Below the pieces are notes generated by a model. That model was not told the DNA's origin. It did no database searches and saw only the letters and a list, made by a program, of their open reading frames with translations. A stretch of DNA of 9,597 nt from Treponema sp. (GTDB lineage: Bacteria; Spirochaetota; Spirochaetia; Treponematales; Breznakiellaceae): assembly GCA_031273405.1 (NCBI GenBank), contig JAISRW010000100.1, positions 1 to 9,597 of the forward strand. Reading direction: 5' to 3'. Numbering within the stretch: position 1 is the stretch's first letter; every line of letters starts with the position of its first letter. The translations under genes and the position numbers were made by a program. This document shows, piece by piece, positions 4,903 through 9,597 of the stretch.

Positions 4903-6141
4903 ATGCTTAGATATCTCGTACAGGTGGTGCAGAACCTCCTGACTACTGGAATTCTTATCGCTTTGTTGTTTGCGGCCTGCGATTGGGAGGATCAGGGGCG
5001 GAAACGGCGGGTCTTCCGGGCTTGTATTGCCGGCGCTGTAGCGGCCCTGATCCTTGCGGTATTGCGCCGGACTACCGGCTTTATCAACCTGGGTTTTTTT
5101 AATACCTGGACTTTATGCTTCGCCGTTCTTTTTGGAATCTTCTATATCTTATCCCAATGGGGGCTCATAAAGCCGGGGCTGCTGAAAAAGTACTCCGCCT
5201 TAAACGAGGCCTTTCTTTTCGCGGCCCTGCTGTTTTACGCCCTGCCCGCCATTTTTCTGTATCCCCCGGAATTTGTGCTGGCCGGCCAGAGCGTCTTTAG
5301 TACCGAATTCCTTTACAAGTTCATAGGATACGCGGTGGGATTGACCGTGGTTATCATTGCCGGTTTTAGCCTCTATAAGACCGGCAGAGCCCTGCCCGCT
5401 TCCCTCCTGAGGGTGTTCCTTACCCTCATCCTCGCTGTTAATATGTGCAATCAGCTTATAGCCGTCGTGCAATTCCTGCTGGCCCGGCGTATCATTCCCA
5501 TGATCCGCTGGGTCTTCAGGCTCATCATTGTGGCGGTTAATTATAATATTGTTTTTCTCTATACCCTTATCGCTCTCAGCGTATTGCTGCCTGTTATCCT
5601 TTTCATAAGGAGTCTGCGATCCAGGTTCTCCTGGAATAACCCCGCGGAACACCGGAAGATCAGGGCCGCCCTGAGGGCAAACCGGCGCTGGTGCTGCACC
5701 GTAATCGCGGGGTTCGCTCTTTCCGTTTTTTCCCTCACCTTTATCAAGGCTTACCTTGAACGGGGGGTGGAACTTTCTCCCGCCGAACCGATGACCATTG
5801 CGGGGGACGAGATCGTCATTCCGATTGAAAAAATCGAAGACCGGCACCTGCACCGTTACAATTACACCGCCGCTGAAAATATCGAAATGCGGTTCATCGT
5901 GATTAGAAAGAACGAGGTTGCCTACGGGGTCGGCCTTGACGCCTGCGATATTTGCGGCCCCACGGGCTACTATGAGCGGAGGGACGGGGTGGTCTGCCGT
6001 CTCTGCGACGTGGTGATGAATACCTCTACCATAGGCTTTAAGGGGGGCTGCAATCCCGTGCCCCTGGCCTATACCATGCGGGACGGGAATATGATAATAC
6101 AGACCGCGGATCTTGAGGCCGAGCGGCTCAGGTTCAGGTAG
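4903..6141 (+). CDS. Polytopic membrane protein with C-terminal five-cysteine DUF2318 domain (Cj1660-like)
   Basis: A 412-residue inner-membrane protein. Around eight hydrophobic segments span residues 5-25, 38-55, 68-86, 101-121, 138-157, 168-195, 202-236 and 263-282. An extracytoplasmic C-terminal domain runs from about residue 285. It has DRHLHRYNY (313-321), then GLDACDICG (344-352), GVVCRLCDV (362-370) and GGCNPVPL (381-388), giving the cysteine pattern C348-x2-C351, C365-x2-C368, C383. This matches DUF2318, annotated as Fe-S-containing in databases; no cofactor is proven by sequence. Its counterpart in the C. jejuni p19 locus (Cj1660) has the same position and is needed for normal iron uptake only by association. 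It may pass electrons or metal between P19, FTR1 and the ABC proteins; that is inference. The ribosome site is weak (AAGGG, 4-5 bases before ATG). Its stop TAG overlaps the ribosome site of the next gene. Confidence 0.9.
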   Translation: MLRYLVQVVQNLLTTGILIALLFAACDWEDQGRKRRVFRACIAGAVAALILAVLRRTTGFINLGFFNTWTLCFAVLFGIFYILSQWGLIKPGLLKKYSALNEAFLFAALLFYALPAIFLYPPEFVLAGQSVFSTEFLYKFIGYAVGLTVVIIAGFSLYKTGRALPASLLRVFLTLILAVNMCNQLIAVVQFLLARRIIPMIRWVFRLIIVAVNYNIVFLYTLIALSVLLPVILFIRSLRSRFSWNNPAEHRKIRAALRANRRWCCTVIAGFALSVFSLTFIKAYLERGVELSPAEPMTIAGDEIVIPIEKIEDRHLHRYNYTAAENIEMRFIVIRKNEVAYGVGLDACDICGPTGYYERRDGVVCRLCDVVMNTSTIGFKGGCNPVPLAYTMRDGNMIIQTADLEAERLRFR

Positions 6142-6149
6142 GAGAAACT

Positions 6150-7439
6150 ATGTTTTGGAGAATGGTTCGGGGCGCCCTTTTCAGGCAGCGGGGCAAGATG
6201 CTGATGGTGGCTTTTACCATAGCCCTTGGCTCGTCCCTGGCTACGGCGATGTTGAACGTGATGTTCGACGTAGGGGACAAGGTCAACCAGGAGCTAAAAA
6301 CCTACGGGGCCAATATCAACGTCATGCCCCGGGGGGCCTCCCTGCTGGACGACCTTTACGGGGTGAACGAAGGCGCCGGGGTTCAGGACAAGTACCTTAA
6401 CGAAGAAGAGTTGGGAAAGATAAAAACAATTTTCTGGGCTTTTAATATCGTCGACTTTACCCCCTACCTTTATACCCGCGTTGACGCCGGAGATGCCGCG
6501 CCCGTCCGCCTGGTGGGGACATGGTTCAACCGCCGGCTGGATCTCCCTACCGGCGAAACCCTGGTTACGGGCATGCGGCCCATGAAAAGCTGGTGGGACG
6601 TAGAGGGCCGGTGGATTAGCGACGAGGATACCGGCGCCGTCATGGTGGGCCGGGAAGCGGCCCGGCGCCGCGGCCTCTCCCTGGGGGACACCCTTTCCCT
6701 CCGTGCCTCTGACGGGAAGGGGGCGGAGCGGAGCTTTAGGGTGGAGGGGATCTTCCACGCCGGCGGGGATGAAGACGAGTCTATCTACGCCCCCCTCTCA
6801 AGCGCCCAGGAACTGGCGGCCAAGCCGGGCCTGGTGAGCCAGGTAGAGGTGAGCGCCCTCACGACGCCGGACAACGAGCTTTCCCGCCGGGCCGCCCAGG
6901 ACCCCAAGAGCCTCTCGATAAAGGATTGGGAAACCTGGTACTGCACCGCCTATGTCAGCGCCATCTGCTATCAGATCGACGAGGTATTGACCGACTCGGT
7001 CTCCAAACCCATACGGCAGGTTGCCGAGTCCGAGGGGGCGATTCTGGAAAAGACCCAACTCCTCATGTTCCTCATCACGGTTTTGAGCCTTGCCGGTTCA
7101 GCCTTGGGCATCTCCAACCTGGTAACCGCCGACGTGATGGAACGGTCCGCCGAGATCGGCCTCCTCAAGGCGGTGGGCGCCTGGGACGGCCCAATCTCCC
7201 GGCTCGTGCTTACGGAGGTTCTCATCACCGGCATCGCCGGCGGCTTGCTCGGCTACTTCGGCGGCTTGGGCTTTGCCCAGATCATCGGCCATACGGTGTT
7301 TTCTTCCTCCATCGCGATTAAGCCCGTGGTCATCCCCCTGGTGGCGGTATTGGTGTTTTTGGTGACCATGGTCGGAAGCATACCCTCCATCAGGCTCCTC
7401 CTCTCCCTCAGACCGGCGGAGGTTCTCCATGGCCGTTAA
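6150..7439 (+). CDS. FtsX/MacB-type ABC transporter permease, first of a pair (Cj1661-like)
   Basis: A 429-residue permease in the MacB/FtsX topology. It has a basic N-terminus and one membrane helix (about 18-40), a large extracytoplasmic domain (about 41-300), then three helices (about 303-328, 354-380, 392-416) ending PAEVLHGR. The loop after the second helix has the usual coupling sequence, VMERSAEIGLLKAVGAWDG (329-347), which contacts the ATPase. The extracytoplasmic part holds GRWISD and GREAARRRGLSLGD, typical of MacB periplasmic cores. Before the second helix comes WYCTAYVSAICYQIDEVL (263-280), with two cysteines, C265 and C273, that the second permease lacks. The gene begins 8 bases after its predecessor, with GGAG overlapping that gene's stop codon, so translation is probably coupled. 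What the ABC complex moves, or whether it is a mechanical or assembly device like FtsEX or LolCDE, is not known. Confidence 0.9.
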   Translation: MFWRMVRGALFRQRGKMLMVAFTIALGSSLATAMLNVMFDVGDKVNQELKTYGANINVMPRGASLLDDLYGVNEGAGVQDKYLNEEELGKIKTIFWAFNIVDFTPYLYTRVDAGDAAPVRLVGTWFNRRLDLPTGETLVTGMRPMKSWWDVEGRWISDEDTGAVMVGREAARRRGLSLGDTLSLRASDGKGAERSFRVEGIFHAGGDEDESIYAPLSSAQELAAKPGLVSQVEVSALTTPDNELSRRAAQDPKSLSIKDWETWYCTAYVSAICYQIDEVLTDSVSKPIRQVAESEGAILEKTQLLMFLITVLSLAGSALGISNLVTADVMERSAEIGLLKAVGAWDGPISRLVLTEVLITGIAGGLLGYFGGLGFAQIIGHTVFSSSIAIKPVVIPLVAVLVFLVTMVGSIPSIRLLLSLRPAEVLHGR

Positions 7440-7469
7440 GAGGGAGCCTGTTGCAAAGGAAGGGAGAAG

Positions 7470-8606
7470 ATGAACAAACAGCGTTTCTACCTCAAGATGG
7501 TGCTGAGTTCCCTCCTCAGGCGAAAGTCCCGCATGCTGGTGGCCCTTTTGGCGGTGACCATAGGGGCGACTATACTCTCGGGGCTTGTTACTATTTACTA
7601 CGATATCCCCCGGCAGATGGGCCAGGAGTTCCGTTCCTACGGGGCGAATTTTATCATCCTGCCGTCGGGGAACGAGGCGGTGATGAGTACGGAACTGATG
7701 GAGGAGGCTCTTGCCTTTTTGCCCGCCGGAAGCATCACCGGCATAGCCCCCTACCGTTACCATCTGGTAAAGATCAACGAGCAGCCCTTTATGGCGGCGG
7801 GGACGGATCTGCCCGGCGCGCGAAGGGCAAGCCCCTACTGGCTTGTCCAGGGCCGCTGGCCCGAGGCCGCCGGCGAAGCCCTGATAGGGCAGGAGGTGGC
7901 GGACATGATCCGCCTCCTGCCGGGAAGCGCTTTTACCCTTACCGGAACCGGCGCCGGGGGGAACGCTTTTAGCGTCAAATTTACCGTGTCCGGCCTTCTC
8001 CAGACCGGAGGCGCCGAGGAAGCCTTCGTCTTTATGTCCCTGGGCGATTTTGAGGCCATGGTTGGAGAGAAGGGCAAGATCGATGTGGTGGAGTGCAGCA
8101 TCTCCGCGGATGCCGAAACCCTGGAAGCCCTTGCGGGAAGAATCAGCGCTAACGTTCCTGGCGTGAGTCCCCGGCTGGTCAAGCGCCTTACCGATTCGGA
8201 GGGTACGGTGCTGACTAAGCTCCAGGCCCTGATAGCCCTGGTGAGCGTTATTGTCCTCCTCCTCATCATGATATGCGTTGCTACTACCATGATGGCGGTA
8301 GTGGCGGAGCGCCGCCGGGAAATCGGGCTGCGGAAGGCCCTGGGGGCTTCCAACCGGAGCCTGGTGAAGGAATTTATGGGGGAAGGCGTTTTCCTCGGCG
8401 GCTTTGGCGGCGTTCTGGGGGCGATCGCGGGCTTTGTTTTCGCCCAGGCGGTAGGGCTCAACGTGTTCAACCGGTCCATCGCCTTCCAGCCCCTGTTCGT
8501 GCTTTTGACCCTGGCCGCGTCAATAACGATCACCGTTCTGGCCTGCGTCATTCCCGTGAGGAACGCCACCGAAGTTGATCCCGCTATTGTGTTAAGAGGA
8601 GAGTAA
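7470..8606 (+). CDS. FtsX/MacB-type ABC transporter permease, second of a pair (Cj1662-like)
   Basis: A 378-residue permease that looks like a shorter relative of the gene before it. Both start with a basic segment and a membrane helix, and both continue into EL/F-x-YGAN (TYGANINVMP in the first, SYGANFIILP at 57-66 here). The extracytoplasmic domain runs from about 45 to 250. Three helices follow (about 252-277, 304-330, 340-363), and the tail ATEVDPAIVLRGE is typical of FtsX-like proteins. The coupling loop is VAERRREIGLRKALGASNR (278-296), a very close MacB/LolC-type match. The periplasmic double-cysteine segment of the first permease is absent. The two proteins probably form a heterodimer served by the single ATPase downstream. 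Start ATG 7470 has GGGAG 3-8 bases upstream, and the gap to the previous stop is 30 bases. Confidence 0.9.
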   Translation: MNKQRFYLKMVLSSLLRRKSRMLVALLAVTIGATILSGLVTIYYDIPRQMGQEFRSYGANFIILPSGNEAVMSTELMEEALAFLPAGSITGIAPYRYHLVKINEQPFMAAGTDLPGARRASPYWLVQGRWPEAAGEALIGQEVADMIRLLPGSAFTLTGTGAGGNAFSVKFTVSGLLQTGGAEEAFVFMSLGDFEAMVGEKGKIDVVECSISADAETLEALAGRISANVPGVSPRLVKRLTDSEGTVLTKLQALIALVSVIVLLLIMICVATTMMAVVAERRREIGLRKALGASNRSLVKEFMGEGVFLGGFGGVLGAIAGFVFAQAVGLNVFNRSIAFQPLFVLLTLAASITITVLACVIPVRNATEVDPAIVLRGE

Positions 8607-8607
8607 A

Positions 8608-9279
8608 ATGAATTTGCTGGAGTTAAAGGACATATCGAAGGCCTACGGAAATCTCAAAGCCCTGCAGGATATAAACCTCACGGTTGAGCAGGGGGAATGG
8701 CTGGCAATCATGGGCCCCTCGGGTTCCGGGAAGACCACCATGATGAATATCATCGGCTGCATGGATAAGCCCTCCGCCGGGACCGTCTTTCTTGACGGGC
8801 TCAATATCTCCAAAGAGAGCGACAGAAATCTTACCACGGTGAGGAGGGACAAGATCGGCCTTATCTTCCAGCAGTTCCATCTGGTAAATTACCTCACCGC
8901 TTTGGAAAACGTGATGGTGGCCCAGTACTACCACAGCCTCCCTGACGAGAAGGAAGCCATGGAAGCCCTTGACCGGGTCGGCCTTGCCGGGCGGGCGAAA
9001 CACCTTCCCAGCCAGCTTTCGGGGGGCGAACAGCAGCGGGTTTGTATCGCCAGGGCGCTGATCAATTATCCCAAACTTATCCTGGCCGACGAACCCACCG
9101 GAAATCTCGACGAGGCCAACGAGAATATTGTCATCGAGATTTTCAAGAAACTCCACGCCGGGGGCAGCACCATCATTGTGGTGACCCATGACCCCGAAGT
9201 AGCCGAGGATGCGGAACGGACGGTGGTGCTGGAGCACGGGAGGATCGCGAAGATCCTTAAGAATGGGAAGAAAGAGTGA
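8608..9279 (+). CDS. ABC transporter ATP-binding protein, MacB/LolD type (Cj1663-like)
   Basis: A 223-residue cytoplasmic ATPase with every motif of the ABC fold. These are Walker A GPSGSGKTT (36-44), Q-loop FQQF (87-90), signature LSGGEQQR (137-144), Walker B LILADEP (157-163), D-loop GNLDEAN and switch histidine H194 in VTHDP. The short form with NxxGCxDxPxxG after Walker A is characteristic of the LolD/MacB/FtsE-like group that pairs with FtsX-type permeases. It should power the two permeases encoded just upstream. ATG 8608 begins one base after the previous stop, and its ribosome site AGAGGAG (8596-8602) lies inside that gene, so the two are translationally coupled. The TGA stop (9277-9279) lies within a heptamer repeat, and the C-terminal tail is lysine-rich. 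Confidence 0.95.
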   Translation: MNLLELKDISKAYGNLKALQDINLTVEQGEWLAIMGPSGSGKTTMMNIIGCMDKPSAGTVFLDGLNISKESDRNLTTVRRDKIGLIFQQFHLVNYLTALENVMVAQYYHSLPDEKEAMEALDRVGLAGRAKHLPSQLSGGEQQRVCIARALINYPKLILADEPTGNLDEANENIVIEIFKKLHAGGSTIIVVTHDPEVAEDAERTVVLEHGRIAKILKNGKKE

Positions 9280-9310
9280 AGGGTGAAGGGTGGAAGGTGG
9301 AGGGTGAAGA
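9276..9310. repeat. Five tandem degenerate heptamers (GTGRAGG)
   Basis: GTGAAGG (9276-9282), GTGAAGG (9283-9289), GTGGAAG (9290-9296), GTGGAGG (9297-9303) and GTGAAGA (9304-9310) follow each other without gaps. The array begins one base before the ATPase stop codon and ends just before the ribosome site of the next gene. It is of the same purine-rich 7-base kind as the array at 4800-4848, but without the complementary half. Change in copy number would alter the spacer between the two genes. Confidence 0.75.
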
Positions 9311-9321
9311 GAGAGGAGGAT

Positions 9322-9597
9322 ATGAATGTGAAAAAGACGGGTGTGGTTTTTATTTTGATTCTGATGCTGTTGGGGGGCTGCGGGAAGGGCGGCTACAGGG
9401 ACGGGGTTTATACGGGGAAGAGCGGGGCGGATGATACGGGGGCCTGGGGGGAAGTGACCCTCACCATAGCAGGCGGGGAAATAACCGGCTGCGGCTTTGT
9501 GACCTGGCAAAAGGACGGCTCTGTCAAGGACGGGGACTACGGGAAGATCAACGGTGAAATTTCCAACCAGGTTTATTACGATAAGGCGCAGCTTGCG
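9322..9597 (+). CDS. Putative FMN-binding-domain lipoprotein (partial, cut by window end)
   Basis: The first 92 codons are in the window, and the 3' part is missing. The N-terminus is a classic lipoprotein signal: KK, a hydrophobic core, and lipobox LLGGC with the lipidated cysteine at residue 20. The mature part, GKGGYRDGVYTGKSGADDTG followed by WGEVTLTIAGGEITGC, matches the start of FMN-binding (FMN_bind) domains. These have a YxDGxYxG strand, then a VTxTIxxGxI strand. The residue that would carry flavin lies beyond the window, so covalent FMN attachment cannot be judged. AGGAGG (9314-9319) is only 2 bases before ATG 9322 but 8 bases before the in-frame GTG 9328, which would give MKKTGVV; either may be the true start. 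In C. jejuni thioredoxin-like genes occupy this operon position. A role as a membrane-anchored redox protein for iron uptake is inference. Confidence 0.75.
   Translation, partial: MNVKKTGVVFILILMLLGGCGKGGYRDGVYTGKSGADDTGAWGEVTLTIAGGEITGCGFVTWQKDGSVKDGDYGKINGEISNQVYYDKAQLA

Noticed and set aside
8623..9510. A long antisense reading frame opposite the ATPase and lipoprotein genes
   Set aside because: The + strand carries an ABC ATPase with all motifs. The antisense frame is a by-product of GC-rich codons, and its N-terminal region encodes no recognisable domain.
2597..9597. MacB-type macrolide efflux or LolCDE lipoprotein transport as the role of the ABC genes
   Set aside because: The permeases and ATPase share that architecture, but they come as two permeases plus a separate ATPase inside an FTR1-P19-DUF2318 operon in the Campylobacter p19 order, with no outer-membrane or adaptor gene beside them.

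Overview
The window looks like a spirochaete chromosome, most likely a Treponema-like gut lineage. Coding DNA is GC-rich and intergenic DNA is AT-rich. The key gene pair (FTR1-type iron permease plus a Tp34/P19 lipoprotein) has a counterpart in Treponema pallidum (TP0972/TP0971). The taxonomic call is inference from gene content, not from a marker gene. The first 18 bases are not biological: they match the 3' end of the Illumina read-1 adapter, so the window starts at an untrimmed contig edge.

Left part (19-2094): the last 53 codons of an unidentified membrane-type protein on the + strand; a convergent 129-codon gene of unknown function on the - strand; and a complete MATE-family efflux transporter on the + strand, divergent from the unknown gene.

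Middle (2095-2578): a gene-free stretch of about 480 bases. It holds a weak hairpin after the MATE gene, a 9-base direct repeat, three near-perfect palindromes built on a TTCC(C)AAAA core, and a GC-rich hairpin followed by seven T. It ends in an excellent sigma-70 promoter (TTGACA, 17 bp, TATCAT). Two 6-4-6 dyads spaced exactly 21 bp apart overlap this promoter and look like repressor operator sites.

Right part (2609-9597): a seven-gene, single-strand operon. The order is FTR1-family iron permease; Tp34/P19 periplasmic iron-binding protein; polytopic membrane protein with a C-terminal five-cysteine DUF2318 domain; two FtsX/MacB-type ABC permeases; an ABC ATPase; and the start of an FMN-binding-domain lipoprotein cut by the window end. 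The first six match, in the same order, the Campylobacter jejuni p19 iron-uptake locus (cj1658-cj1663). In Campylobacter the next genes encode thioredoxin-like proteins; here that slot holds a putative flavin lipoprotein. The likely job is high-affinity uptake of iron across the cytoplasmic membrane. P19 would bind iron outside, the Fe-S/flavin components could handle redox, FTR1 would move the iron, and the ABC complex would do energy-dependent work that is not established.

Two junctions in the operon carry degenerate 7-base tandem repeats. The one at 4800-4886 is arranged as purine heptamers followed by pyrimidine heptamers that can fold back on each other. The one at 9276-9310 begins on the stop codon of the ATPase gene.
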